Positions 54,032 to 63,230 of a stretch of 64,000 bases of DNA are shown here, in pieces. Location: assembly GCF_001751245.1 (NCBI RefSeq), contig NZ_LJGU01000149.1:22673-86672 (forward strand), read 5' to 3'. Under the pieces are notes generated by a model. That model had not been told where the DNA came from, searched no databases, and worked only from the letters and a program-made list of their open reading frames with translations. The position numbers were made by a program, and so were the translations under genes. The number at the start of each line of letters is the position of its first letter. Position 1 is the stretch's first letter. This stretch comes from Streptomyces oceani. Lineage in GTDB: Bacteria > Actinomycetota > Actinomycetes > Streptomycetales > Streptomycetaceae.

Positions 54032-55618
54032 TCAGGCACGTACGGTCTCACGCGTCCCGTCCACCCGGCGCGGCAGACCCAGCGGGTTGTCGTCCGCGAG
54101 CGCGGGCGGCAGCAGGTCCGCGGGCATCGACTGGTAGCAGACGGGGCGCAGGAAGCGCTCGATCGCCAGGGTGCCGACCGATGTCGTACGTCCGTCGGAG
54201 GTGGCCGGGTACGGACCTCCGTGGACCATCGCGTGGCCGACCTCCACCCCGGTGGGCCACCCGTTGAACAACAGCCGACCGGCCCTGGTCTCCAGCACGG
54301 GAAGCAGCGCCGCGGCGGTGTCCCGGTCGCCTGAGCCGTGCTGGACGGTGACGGTGAGCTGCCCGTCGAGGGCACCGGCCACCCTCGCCAGCTGCTCGGC
54401 GTCCTCGCAGACCACGACCGTCGCGGCGGCGCCGAAGGCCTCCTCCTGGAGTTCCGGACGCCGCAGGAAGACCTCCGCGTCGACGGTGAACAGCCGCGCC
54501 ACGCCCGCGTTACCGTCCTCCCCGGGACTACCGGAAGCGACCTCCCGTACGCCCTCCACGCTCGCGATCTCCGCGACCGAGCGCTCGTACGCCGCGTGGA
54601 TGCCCCTGGTCAGCATGGTCTGCCCGGCCGCCTCCGCCAGACGCGCCGCCGCGACGTCCAGGAACTCGGTGAGCGCCGGCCCCCGGACGGCGGCCAGCAA
54701 CCCCGGGTTCGTGCAGAACTGTCCGGCTCCCAGGGTCAGCGACCCGACGAACCCCTCCGCGATCTCGGTGGCACGGTCCCGCAACGCCCCGGGCAGCAGG
54801 AACACCGGGTTGACGCTGCTCATCTCCGCGTGGACCGGGATCGGCCGGGGTCGGGCGGCGGCCGTGCGCATCAGCGCCGTACCGCCGGCCCGTGATCCGG
54901 TGAAGCCCACGGCCTGGATCCGCGGGTCCGCCACGAGGGCCTGGCCGACCTCCGGTCCGGAACCGTACAGCAGCGAGAACGTGCCCTCGGGCATCCCGCA
55001 TTCGCGCACGGCGGCGGCCACGGCCGAGCCGACCAGCTCGCAGGTTCCGAGATGGGCCTCGTGCCCCTTCACGACGACCGGGCATCCGGCGGCGAGGGCA
55101 GCCGCGGTGTCTCCCCCGGCGACGGAGAAGGCGAGCGGGAAGTTGCTCGCCCCGAACACCGCGACCGGCCCCACGGCGAGCTGCCGCTGCCGCAGGTCAG
55201 GGCGTGGTTGCGGGGAACGGTCCGGCAGCGCGGGGTCGATGCGTACGCCGGCCCAGCCGCCGTCTCGTATCTCCGCGGCGAACAGCCGCAGCTGTCCGGT
55301 CGTACGCCCGACCTCGCCACTGATCCGCCCCTCCGGGAGGCCCGACTCGGCCACGGCCCGCTCGACGAGCTCGCCGCCGAGTTGCTCGACGCGCTCGGCG
55401 ACGCGCTCCAGGAAGGCGGCACGCCGCTCGGGCGGAGTCGCCCGGAGTTCGGGCGCCGCCAGATCGGCCAGTTGGCAGGCGTCCTCGACGTCCGTGGCCG
55501 AGCCGGAGCCGTAGCCGGGGTGGAGGGAGGCGCCCGTGCGGGGGTCGACGGGTTCGAGCACCGGTCCCTGGCCGATGCGCCGTTCCGAGCCGATGAACAT
55601 CGCTCCTGTCAGAGGCAT
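54032..55618 (-). CDS. Aldehyde dehydrogenase (NADP+), alpha-ketoglutarate semialdehyde dehydrogenase type
   Basis: 528 residues, the length of the type III KGSADH/2,5-dioxovalerate dehydrogenase group. Catalytic Cys302 in GQFCTNPGL, proton-relay region PVHAEMSSVNPVF, cofactor motif FGASNFPLAFSVAGGDTA and GFTGSRAGG. The last step of oxidative pentose or hexaric acid pathways: 2-oxoglutarate semialdehyde to 2-oxoglutarate. The start is ATG 55618. It follows the MaoC gene after 66 bp and belongs to the operon started by the CoA-transferase. Pairs logically with the FAH-type dehydratase at 60243-61457 in the same regulon. Confidence 0.88.
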   Translation of the reverse strand: MPLTGAMFIGSERRIGQGPVLEPVDPRTGASLHPGYGSGSATDVEDACQLADLAAPELRATPPERRAAFLERVAERVEQLGGELVERAVAESGLPEGRISGEVGRTTGQLRLFAAEIRDGGWAGVRIDPALPDRSPQPRPDLRQRQLAVGPVAVFGASNFPLAFSVAGGDTAAALAAGCPVVVKGHEAHLGTCELVGSAVAAAVRECGMPEGTFSLLYGSGPEVGQALVADPRIQAVGFTGSRAGGTALMRTAAARPRPIPVHAEMSSVNPVFLLPGALRDRATEIAEGFVGSLTLGAGQFCTNPGLLAAVRGPALTEFLDVAAARLAEAAGQTMLTRGIHAAYERSVAEIASVEGVREVASGSPGEDGNAGVARLFTVDAEVFLRRPELQEEAFGAAATVVVCEDAEQLARVAGALDGQLTVTVQHGSGDRDTAAALLPVLETRAGRLLFNGWPTGVEVGHAMVHGGPYPATSDGRTTSVGTLAIERFLRPVCYQSMPADLLPPALADDNPLGLPRRVDGTRETVRA

Positions 55619-55684
55619 GGTGCGTTTCCTTCGGGTGAGAGGTGGTGCGGACGGACGGTGTGTGCGCGGTCGCGGCGGTCCGGC

Positions 55685-56125
55685 TCAGTCGCGCCGGTCC
55701 ACCGCCAGGATGTGGAGGCAGGAGAGCACCGTCTCCGCCCGCTGGTTGACGCCCGTGTACCGCTTGGTGACCAGGCCGATGCCCGGCCGACGGTGCTCGG
55801 TGAGTTCGGTGACGACGCTGGTGGCCGTGATCGTGTCGCCGGCCATGACCGGGCCGGGGAAGCGGACGCGCTCGTATCCGTACGCCACCGCTCGGGGGTT
55901 GTACTCGACGGTGAGACCGACGACCAGTCCGAACGTCAGCACGCCGTGGACGAGCCGGCCGCCGAACCGTTCCTGAGCGAACTCCCGGTCGACGTGGGCG
56001 GGGTGGAAGTCCATGGTCAGGCCGGCGAAGGTGTTGACGTCGGACTGGTCCACGGTACGGGAGCGCCCGCCGCCCGTCTCGCCGAGGGCGTAGTCCTCGA
56101 AGAAGCGTTCCGTGTGGAGGGACAT
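55685..56125 (-). CDS. MaoC-like hot-dog fold acyl-CoA hydratase/dehydratase
   Basis: 146 residues; ATG 56125 shares one base with the stop of the transporter gene (TGATG). Hydratase motif GLTMDFHPAHVD gives the catalytic Asp39/His44 pair, followed by GGRLVHGVLTFGL. Hydrates an enoyl-CoA or dehydrates a hydroxyacyl-CoA, possibly the product of the class III CoA-transferase in this operon, as in mesaconate or itaconate pathways. Confidence 0.9.
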   Translation of the reverse strand: MSLHTERFFEDYALGETGGGRSRTVDQSDVNTFAGLTMDFHPAHVDREFAQERFGGRLVHGVLTFGLVVGLTVEYNPRAVAYGYERVRFPGPVMAGDTITATSVVTELTEHRRPGIGLVTKRYTGVNQRAETVLSCLHILAVDRRD

Positions 56126-57522
56126 CAGCGCACCGCCTTCGCCGTGGTCTCGTTCTTCTCCGTGCCCGCGCCCGGCGTACGCGTCCACGCCTCGTCGGCC
56201 TTGAACGCGTCCGGGTCGGCCTGGTCGGCGTCCGAGCGGAACTGCCGCGAGTAGTACACGGCGACCAGCGCGATCGCGGCGTAGACGGTCATGCACAGCG
56301 CGATCGGCCACCAGTGCCCTGCCAGGTGCAGCAGCCCCGTCGCGACCATGGGCGTGGTGCCGGCCAGCAGCGCGCCGCTGGTCTCGCGGGCGAAGGCGAT
56401 GCCCGAGTACCGGATGGCGGGCGGGAACATCTCGGTGAGGAAGGCCGCCTGGGCCGCGTAGCAGACGGCGACCGCGCCGACGAAGCAGACCACGATCCCG
56501 AGGATGATCAGGGCGGTGTTGTGCGTGTCGATCAGCAGGAACATCGGCACGGGCCAGAGGACGCCGAAGCCGGTTCCGAAGAGGAAGAGCTTGCGGCGGC
56601 CGAACCGGTCCCCGAGCGAGCCGAAGTAGGGCATGAACAGCGCGCCGGACAGCAGGACGATCGCGTTGATCGCCAGGGCGAGGCCGGCGGCGACGCCGAC
56701 GTTCTCGGTGAGGTAGCTCAGAATCCACACCTGCGGGATGTAGGAGTAGCCGCTGAGGATGACGTTGGAGCCCAGGGCGGCCAGCAGCCTGCGCTTCTCC
56801 GTCCGCAGCAGCCGCACCAGCGGTACGTTCTCCTCCCTGGCCGCCTCCTTGGTCTCGGTGAAGCTCTCGGTCTCCTCGACCTGCCGGCGGATGTAGAGCG
56901 AGATGGCCAGCAGCGCGATGCTCAGGAGGAACGGCACCCGCCAGCCCCAGGTCTCGAAGCTGTCGCCGGTCAGCGCGTGCATCGCCTGGAAGACGGCCAG
57001 GCCCAGGGCCGAGCCCACCCAGACGCCGGCACCCGACCAGGAGGCGAAGAAGCCCCGCCGGCCCGGCGGCGAGGACTCCGAGGAGAGCACGACCGCGCCC
57101 GCGTACTCGGCACCCGCGCCCAGGCCCTGCAGCAACCGCAGCAGGACGAGCAGGAACGGCGCGAACCAGCCGAGGGTGTCGTAGCCGGGCAGCAGACCGA
57201 TCAGCGTGGTGCTGACACCCATCAGCGCCAGGGTGCCGACCATCACGGGCTTCCGGCCGACCTTGTCGCCCAGGTGACCGAAGACCACGCCGCCGAAGGG
57301 GCGGGCGAAGTAGCCCACCGCGAAGGTCGCGAACGCCGCCATCAGGCCGACGAAGGCGTCGTCCGTACCGAAGAAGTAGTCCTTGAAGATCAGTGCCGCG
57401 GCAGCGCCGTACAGACCGAAGTCGTACCACTCGACGAGGCTGCCGACCGCGGAGGCGGAGGCCGCGCGGCGGGCTTTCACGTGCTGTTCCCGCTCGGTGG
57501 CGGGTCTGGGAGAGGTATCCAT
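56125..57522 (-). CDS. MFS transporter, metabolite:H+ symporter (MHS) family
   Basis: 465 residues from ATG 57522 (GGAG 5 bases upstream). SLVEWYDFGLYG in helix 1, RPFGGVVFGHLGDKVGRKP (motif A), GAGAEYAGAVVL and RGFFASWSGAGVWVG are diagnostic for the KgtP/ProP/ShiA group, importers of organic acids such as dicarboxylates, citrate or shikimate. About twelve helices and a charged tail. In the operon between CoA-transferase and MaoC, so it probably imports the acid that the CoA-transferase activates. Confidence 0.92.
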   Translation of the reverse strand: MDTSPRPATEREQHVKARRAASASAVGSLVEWYDFGLYGAAAALIFKDYFFGTDDAFVGLMAAFATFAVGYFARPFGGVVFGHLGDKVGRKPVMVGTLALMGVSTTLIGLLPGYDTLGWFAPFLLVLLRLLQGLGAGAEYAGAVVLSSESSPPGRRGFFASWSGAGVWVGSALGLAVFQAMHALTGDSFETWGWRVPFLLSIALLAISLYIRRQVEETESFTETKEAAREENVPLVRLLRTEKRRLLAALGSNVILSGYSYIPQVWILSYLTENVGVAAGLALAINAIVLLSGALFMPYFGSLGDRFGRRKLFLFGTGFGVLWPVPMFLLIDTHNTALIILGIVVCFVGAVAVCYAAQAAFLTEMFPPAIRYSGIAFARETSGALLAGTTPMVATGLLHLAGHWWPIALCMTVYAAIALVAVYYSRQFRSDADQADPDAFKADEAWTRTPGAGTEKNETTAKAVR

Positions 57523-57694
57523 GGTGGCTCCGTTGCAGTGCTGGATCATCTCATGTCGTCGGAATCGCTCAGCCCTTTCCGCTGTGCCGTTCCGTGTGAG
57601 GTGAAGGGGCCGTGCCCGGGAGCTGGGCCCACTGGGGGCACGAGTCGTGCTGGCCTGTGCCGTCGCTGGAAGCCGGGCCCGTGGGGGAGCGGCC

Positions 57695-58897
57695 TCAGTT
57701 CTCGGCGCGGGACGCGGAGTGCACCACGCCCTTCTCCTCCAGGCGGTCCAGGGCGTCCTCGGCCAGTCCGAGTTCCCCGAGCACCTCCCGGGTGTGCTGT
57801 CCGTTCACCGGCGCCGGCCGGTCCACGGACTGCGGGCTGCCTCCGAGCTGGAACGCGAAGCCGGGGGTGGTCACGCGCCCCTCGGTGGGATGGTCGTACG
57901 TGACGAACGACTGGTTGTGCCGCACCTGCGGATCGGCGAGCAGGTCGTCGTAGTCGTAGACGGGGCCGCACCACACTCCGGCCTCGCCGAGCACGTCGAG
58001 CCAGTGCGTCGTACTCCGGTGCCGCAGACCCTCCTCGACCAGCTCGGAGATCTCGTCCCGCCGCGCGAAGCCGTCCCGCTCCGCCTCCAGGTGCGCCAGC
58101 CGTGGCTCGTCCAGCAGCCTCGCCAGCAGAGCGGGTTCGGCGAAGGAGAGGGCGAGGTGGCCATCGGCCGTCGGGAAGATGCCGTACGGAGCACGGATGT
58201 AGCTGTGCGCGTGGATGCGCTCGCTGCGCTCCTGTGCCACTCCCCCGACCGTACGCACGCTGATCTCCTGCATCTGTGCGGCGATGATCGCGTCGAGCAT
58301 GTTGACCCGCACCAGCTGCCCCTCGCCGGTCCTCTGCCGGTGGAAGAGCGCGGCGAGGGCACCCTCGAACGCGGAGTACGCGGCGAAGGCGTCGACGAGG
58401 AAGAAGGGCGCCGCGGTGGGGGCCTGACCGGGCTGGCCGGCACTGTGCAGGGCGCCGCTCATCGCCTGGAGCAGGAGGTCCTGGCCGGCGCGTCCCGCGT
58501 ACGGACCGGTCTCGCCGTATCCGGAGACGGACACGTAGACGAGGTCGGGCTTGACGGCGCGCAGCGTCTCGTATTCCACCCCGAGACGCTGGGCCACTCC
58601 GGGACGGTAGTTCTGGAGGAACACGTCGGCGGACGCCACCAGTTGGCGCAGGGCGTCGAGTCCGGCCTCGGACTTCAGATCGACGGAGATACTGCGCTTG
58701 TTCCGGTTGAGCGACAGGAACGAGGCGTTGACCTCGTTCCCGACCGCGCCCCCCGCGGCGGCGTGACGCTGCCACTCGCCTGCCAGAGGTTCCACCTTGA
58801 TGACGTCCGCCCCCAGGTCAGCGAGCTTCATCGCGGCGAACGGACCGGACATCGCGATGGAGAGATCCAGCACGCGAATCCCCTCAAGAACCTTCAT
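57695..58897 (-). CDS. CaiB/BaiF class III CoA-transferase
   Basis: 400 residues from ATG 58897. IRVLDLSIAMSGPFAAMKLADLGADVIKVE and the catalytic Asp140 in GQDLLLQAMSGAL identify the family, which moves CoA between carboxylic acids through an aspartyl-CoA intermediate. First gene of the leftward operon (CoA-transferase, MHS transporter, MaoC, ALDH, relic isomerase, AKR). The LacI-type palindrome lies 69 bp upstream. Succinyl-CoA or acetyl-CoA would be the usual donor; the acceptor is unknown. The gap to the transporter is 172 bp. Confidence 0.93.
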   Translation of the reverse strand: MKVLEGIRVLDLSIAMSGPFAAMKLADLGADVIKVEPLAGEWQRHAAAGGAVGNEVNASFLSLNRNKRSISVDLKSEAGLDALRQLVASADVFLQNYRPGVAQRLGVEYETLRAVKPDLVYVSVSGYGETGPYAGRAGQDLLLQAMSGALHSAGQPGQAPTAAPFFLVDAFAAYSAFEGALAALFHRQRTGEGQLVRVNMLDAIIAAQMQEISVRTVGGVAQERSERIHAHSYIRAPYGIFPTADGHLALSFAEPALLARLLDEPRLAHLEAERDGFARRDEISELVEEGLRHRSTTHWLDVLGEAGVWCGPVYDYDDLLADPQVRHNQSFVTYDHPTEGRVTTPGFAFQLGGSPQSVDRPAPVNGQHTREVLGELGLAEDALDRLEEKGVVHSASRAEN

Positions 58898-58965
58898 GGC
58901 GTGAACACCCTTTGTTCTCGTTACGGACGAGGCGACACCGACGGGCCGATGACGCCTCCCAGGAA

Positions 58966-58991
58966 TGTTAGCGCTATCGGCAGCGCTAACA
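58966..58991. promoter_or_regulatory. LacI-family operator, TGTTAGCGCT-N6-AGCGCTAACA
   Basis: Perfect 10-bp arms, centre ATCGGC, between the divergent CoA-transferase and lacI-type genes. The same sequence recurs at 62744-62769. It has the size and alternating symmetry of GntR/CcpA-class LacI sites and probably controls both directions. Confidence 0.85.
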
Positions 58992-59122
58992 AAGACCTCG
59001 CGAACAACTCACGAACTGATACCCGGGCAGCACGCACCGTTGCCCCCCGCCGCCCTCGCCCCGCCGGACGCTCTAGGGTTGGTCCCCTGCGGACAGCGGA
59101 CCAGGTGGGGAGACAACACGAC

Positions 59123-60178
59123 ATGTCCAGCGACACGGAGCCGGCGGCCACCGAGGCACGACGCCGCTCCTCCACCCGCTCGGTTACCCTCCGTGACGTC
59201 GCCCAGCGTGCCGGAGTGTCCTCCCAGACGGTCTCTCGTGTCCTGCGCATCCCGGACGAGGTGGCCCCGCACACCCGGGCACGGGTCGAGGCCGCGGTCC
59301 GGGAGTGCGGCTACGTCCCCAACCTCGCGGCGCGCAATCTCGCCTCCAACCGAAGCCGCATCGTCGCCACGGTCATCCCGTCGCTGTCCGCCTCCGTCTT
59401 CTCCGAGACCCTCACCGGACTGTCCGCCGTCCTCGCTTCCGAGGGCTACCAAGTGCTGCTCGGCTACACCGACTACGACGACGAGCGGGAGGAGCAGCTC
59501 ATCCGCTCCCTCCTCGGTCGCAGGCCGGACGGCTTCTTCATGACCGGCGTGATCCACCGAGAGGCCGTGGTCACCATGCTGCGCGCCTCCGACGTGCCCG
59601 TGGTCGAGACATGGGACTGGACCGACACCCCCATCGACGCTCTCGTGGGCTTCTCCAACGAGGACGCCATGTACGAGATGGTGAGCTTCCTGCACGGTGC
59701 CGGCTACCGCGCACCTTGCTTCGTCGGCTCGCTGGTACACGGCGATCACCGCTCCCGGCGCCGGCTGGACGGCTACCTCAGGGCGGCCGAAACGTACTGG
59801 CCGGGGACCGAACCGCGAGTGATCGACGCTTCCGAGCACCCGCTCAGCCTCGAGTCCGGCGGCCCGCTGCTCGAACTCGCCGGGCGGCTCCATCCGGAGG
59901 CGGACGTCCTGGTCTTCGCCACGGATATCTACGCCAACGGCGCCCTGCTGGCGGCCCAGTCCCGCGGCATACGGGTGCCCGAGGACATCGCCGTCACCGG
60001 CTTCGGCGACTTCGAGCTGTCCCGGCTGCTGGGCCCCGGCCTCACGACGGTCGCGCTGCCGAACCAGAGCATCGGCCGAGAAGCGGCGGCGCTGCTGCTG
60101 GACCGGATGCGGGGCACGGAGCCCCCGTCCCGCGACGTCGACCTGGGCTTCGAGATCCGCCGACGGGGCAGCGCCTGA
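59123..60178 (+). CDS. LacI-family transcriptional repressor (GntR/gluconate-like)
   Basis: 351 residues from ATG 59123 (GGGGAG upstream). DNA-binding head SVTLRDVAQRAGVSSQTVSRVLR with hinge NLAARNLASNRSRIVATVIP, then a periplasmic-binding-protein-like sensor (VFSETLTGLSAVLASEGYQVLLG, EDIAVTGFGDFELSRLLGPGLTTV). This resembles the gluconate repressors (GntR of E. coli) in which an acid is the inducer, in line with the organic or sugar acid genes around it. It is expected to bind the two identical palindromes at 58966 and 62744 and so repress itself, the CoA-transferase operon and the solute-binding/FAH operon. Confidence 0.93.
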   Translation: MSSDTEPAATEARRRSSTRSVTLRDVAQRAGVSSQTVSRVLRIPDEVAPHTRARVEAAVRECGYVPNLAARNLASNRSRIVATVIPSLSASVFSETLTGLSAVLASEGYQVLLGYTDYDDEREEQLIRSLLGRRPDGFFMTGVIHREAVVTMLRASDVPVVETWDWTDTPIDALVGFSNEDAMYEMVSFLHGAGYRAPCFVGSLVHGDHRSRRRLDGYLRAAETYWPGTEPRVIDASEHPLSLESGGPLLELAGRLHPEADVLVFATDIYANGALLAAQSRGIRVPEDIAVTGFGDFELSRLLGPGLTTVALPNQSIGREAAALLLDRMRGTEPPSRDVDLGFEIRRRGSA

Positions 60179-60242
60179 TCCCGTCGAGGCCCCGGGCCGA
60201 GCCGCCGGGCCACCACACCGCCCACGCACGGCCGCACCGCGG

Positions 60243-61457
60243 TCACCCCTGCAGTCCGCGCCGCGCGAGGTTGGCCAGCAGCGCCCGGACCCCGAAGGTC
60301 CAGGGAGCGCAGTCCTGGCTGTGGGCGATCTCGTGGGCCAGTGTCCCGAGACCGGGCGCCGAGATCCGTACGACATCGCCGGTCCGGTGGGTGAAACCGC
60401 CGCCGGCCACGTCGCGGTCGCTCACCGGCGCGAACATGGTGCCCAACAGCAGCAGCACGCCGTCCGGATACTGGTGGGAGTCGCCGATGAGCTGGCTCAC
60501 CAGGTCGGCGGGATCGCGGCTGATCTCGACGAGATCGGACTCACCGGCGAGTTCGTATCCCTCCGGACCGGTGACCTCGAGTCGTACGGTCGAGGAGCGT
60601 ACGTCGTCCAGGCCGAAGCCGGCGTCGAAGAGGCGAACGAACGGGCCCAGCACGCACGAGGCGTTGTTGTCCTTCGCCTTGGGCAGGAGCAACGCGGAGC
60701 GGCCTTCGTAGTCGCGGAGATTGATGTCGTTGGCCAGTGTCGCGCCGACGACTCCGCCGGCCGAGGAGACGACGAGGCCCACCTCCGGCTCAGGGTTGTT
60801 CCACCGCGACTCACGCAGTACGCCGGCCCTGCTGCCCGGCCCGACGGAGGACAGCGGGAGCGCCTTCGTGAAGATCTCGGCGTCCGGGCCGATGCCCACC
60901 TCGAGATACTGGCTCCACTCACCCCGTGCCACGAGCAGCCGCTTGACCTCGGCCGCCTTCTGCGAGCCCGGTTCGAGCGAGCGGAGGTCGTCGCCCAGGA
61001 CCCCTCCCAGCTCGGCACGGATCGCCTCAGCCGCCTCCGGGTTCCCCCGCGCCCGTTCCTCGATCAGGCGCTCCACCATGGACACCGCGAACGTCACCCC
61101 GGCCGCCTTCACCGGCTGCAGATCGACGGGTGCCAGGAAGCGGAGGACACTCTCCGATTCGGGCCGGGCCACCGATCCCGCGAGAAGCTCCTCCAGCGAA
61201 CCCACCCGCCGCCCCCGTGCCGAGGCCAGCGCGGCGGCCGGGTCCGGCTGTTCACACAGGTCGGCGACGGTGGCGTGGTCCTCGGAGACGTCGTACACGC
61301 CGTCCGCCCGGACGGCGGCGGGCGAGGGTCCCCCGACGTCCGGATTCCATATCCGGGCCAGCAGGGCACCGGAGTATCCGTCATCCGGCAGCATCTCCTC
61401 GGCTGCGAGGGACAGGAGGGAGCGGGGCGTCGACGCGACCGCGTGGGCGAGCGCCAT
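60243..61457 (-). CDS. Fumarylacetoacetate hydrolase (FAH)-family dehydratase, XylX-like
   Basis: 404 residues from ATG 61457 (AAGAAGG 6 bases upstream). The C-terminal half is the FAH fold (WNNPEPEVGLVVSS with the metal-binding Glu residues, GATLANDINLRDYEGR, KAKDNNASCVLGPF). The long N-terminal part is like that of 2-keto-3-deoxy-D-xylonate dehydratase (XylX, about 390 aa) of the Weimberg pathway, which makes 2-oxoglutarate semialdehyde. That would feed the dehydrogenase at 54032-55618. Second gene of the operon that starts with the solute-binding-fold protein and the 62744 operator. Confidence 0.85.
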   Translation of the reverse strand: MALAHAVASTPRSLLSLAAEEMLPDDGYSGALLARIWNPDVGGPSPAAVRADGVYDVSEDHATVADLCEQPDPAAALASARGRRVGSLEELLAGSVARPESESVLRFLAPVDLQPVKAAGVTFAVSMVERLIEERARGNPEAAEAIRAELGGVLGDDLRSLEPGSQKAAEVKRLLVARGEWSQYLEVGIGPDAEIFTKALPLSSVGPGSRAGVLRESRWNNPEPEVGLVVSSAGGVVGATLANDINLRDYEGRSALLLPKAKDNNASCVLGPFVRLFDAGFGLDDVRSSTVRLEVTGPEGYELAGESDLVEISRDPADLVSQLIGDSHQYPDGVLLLLGTMFAPVSDRDVAGGGFTHRTGDVVRISAPGLGTLAHEIAHSQDCAPWTFGVRALLANLARRGLQG

Positions 61458-61551
61458 GGCGGGCCTTCTTTCCGTGGGGACGTTCTGCGGGGACGTTCTG
61501 CGGAGGACGGGACCACCCCTCCCACAGGCGGTCCGCTCGGGGCCGGAGTCG

Positions 61552-62709
61552 CTACGGTGCGCCGCACGCGGGGAACGGTCGTACCGAATCCCGGTGCATC
61601 GCGAGGAGTTCGGCCAACAGGTCTCGATACGGCCGTTCGCTGAGGAGCCCTTCACGCAACAGCCTCGAAGCGGCGCTCTGGAACACGGTGTAGCCCGGGT
61701 AACGCGGTCGAACCCAGGCGACCTCGGTGGTGGCGAGGGTATCGGCGTAGAAGCCGCCGCTCGCCTCGTTGACCCGAGCGTCGAGCCACGCCTCACGACG
61801 GCCGGGCTGACCCTCGTACCGCGGGAAGCGGACGCACTGGCTCGGCGTCGACATGAGGGCACGCACATGGGCGGCGAGGGCGTCGGAGACGACGGTCCGC
61901 CGCGACACGGCCAGGCCCGTCCCGCCGAGCGTGGACCCCAGCCGGCCCTCCGGGGTCAGACGGGGAACGTCACCGAAGCGCACCGGCGACCCGGCCGGCT
62001 GGGCTGAGTAGTTCACGTAACCGTATACGAACGGGCAGTACGCCGGCCCGCCCTCCGCCGCCAGCAACCGCAGCAGGGCGATCGGGTTCAGCGTGGCCGT
62101 CTCCGGGTCGAGGTGCCGGACGAGCTGGCCCATCAGTTCCAGCGCGGCCAGCCCCGTCCCGTTCCCGACCAACGGCGGGCCGACAGCCGCGGTCGGGGGT
62201 TCTCCCAGCGCGTTGCACAGGGAGAAGAAGGTCAGCAGGGCGTGCGGCCCGCCGAGCGACAGTACGACCGGATGATCCGCCGTCACCTCGAGAACCTCCT
62301 GCCAGGTACTCGGCAGCACGGGCAGACGCGCTCGGTTGGCGGCGGAGACCTGGGTGGCGGCGTCCAGCGGGGCCGCCCACTGTTCTCCGTGGGCGGCGTA
62401 GGACGCGTACGACGCGCCCACGGAGGCTCGGGACCATTCGTTGAGCACGCCGGAGCCGACGAGCGGCCCGAGCGGTTGGAGTGCTCCCGCCTCAAGCGCG
62501 TCGCCGAGATGCGGATGGTCGAGAACCACCAGGTCGTAGCGCGCGCACAGGTCACCGATCGGATGCGACTCGAACCCCTCGAGGGGCTGGCTGTCCCAGA
62601 CGAGCGTGTCACCGTGCGATTCCGACTCGGCCGAGAACTCCGCCGCCGCCTGGCGCAGCGCCCTGGTACCTCGGGGGTGGTCCCAGGTCAGACCTCGGTA
62701 ATCCGTCAT
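61552..62709 (-). CDS. Solute-binding-fold (ABC sugar-binding-like) protein without signal peptide
   Basis: 385 residues from ATG 62709. The sequence pattern is that of extracellular sugar-binding proteins (cluster-1 SBP): GLTWDHPRGTRALRQAAAEF, LVVLDHPHLGDALEAGALQPL, YAAHGEQWAAPLDAATQV, PSTWQEVLEV. There is no signal peptide, Tat motif or lipobox, and no ABC permease or ATPase genes are near. It must act in the cytosol, perhaps as a sensor, chaperone or carrier for the substrate. First gene of the operon, 35 bp downstream of the perfect LacI palindrome and 94 bp before the FAH gene. Confidence 0.8.
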   Translation of the reverse strand: MTDYRGLTWDHPRGTRALRQAAAEFSAESESHGDTLVWDSQPLEGFESHPIGDLCARYDLVVLDHPHLGDALEAGALQPLGPLVGSGVLNEWSRASVGASYASYAAHGEQWAAPLDAATQVSAANRARLPVLPSTWQEVLEVTADHPVVLSLGGPHALLTFFSLCNALGEPPTAAVGPPLVGNGTGLAALELMGQLVRHLDPETATLNPIALLRLLAAEGGPAYCPFVYGYVNYSAQPAGSPVRFGDVPRLTPEGRLGSTLGGTGLAVSRRTVVSDALAAHVRALMSTPSQCVRFPRYEGQPGRREAWLDARVNEASGGFYADTLATTEVAWVRPRYPGYTVFQSAASRLLREGLLSERPYRDLLAELLAMHRDSVRPFPACGAP

Positions 62710-62743
62710 GAGATGCCGTTTCTTCGGGGGAGGCGGCGCGCGC

Positions 62744-62769
62744 TGTTAGCGCTATCGATAGCGCTAACA
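62744..62769. promoter_or_regulatory. LacI-family operator, perfect 26-bp palindrome
   Basis: TGTTAGCGCTATC followed by its exact complement GATAGCGCTAACA, 35 bp before the solute-binding-fold gene. Arms identical to the site at 58966-58991, so both should bind the repressor encoded at 59123-60178. Confidence 0.88.
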
Positions 62770-63230
62770 TAGCTCACGAGGAACCGCGCGACAATGGCCG
62801 GATCCACAGCGGGCAAGGGGACCGACGGCATGCGTTCGACCGTGTGGGCACCGAGTCCCCGCCACCGGCGGCTCGCTTCGCCGAGACGGTGACAAGCCGC
62901 ATGGGTCTGGAGCGAAGGTACGTCGCTGTGGTACCGCGAGAAAGCCTTGTCTCAGGGCAAGGGCCGAGGTCTTCGGACGAGCGGTAGTGAGCCCCGGGGG
63001 GCCTACGTCGTCCGCGTAGGCCCCCGGCCGAACGAGACGGGGTGAAAGGGATGGTCACCACGCAGCCGGACCAGGTGAGATCTGGTGGGTTACGTAAGGC
63101 GGCGGCACGACTCGCGGTGGCCCTCGGGGACGCGGCGACCTGGACCACAGGCGTTGCGCCGCGGACGCCGCCACGGTCCTTCGCAGAGGGCACGGCCGAG
63201 CGGGGGAAGGCTTCCCCCAGCAACGACGAA
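62770..63230. other. Intergenic region; one weak short frame
   Basis: About 460 bp. A hairpin lies at 62994-63027. A 64-67-codon frame (63042 or 63051 to 63245, MVTTQPDQVRSGG onward) has AAAGGG only directly before its ATG and runs into the tRNA terminator, so it is not called as a gene. Otherwise nothing recognised. Confidence 0.45.
62994..63027. terminator. Hairpin, possible terminator
   Basis: Stem CCGGGGGGCCTACG / CGTAGGCCCCCGG (one bulged G), loop of 7 bases, no T tract. It could separate the tRNA transcript from the leftward operon. Confidence 0.5.
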
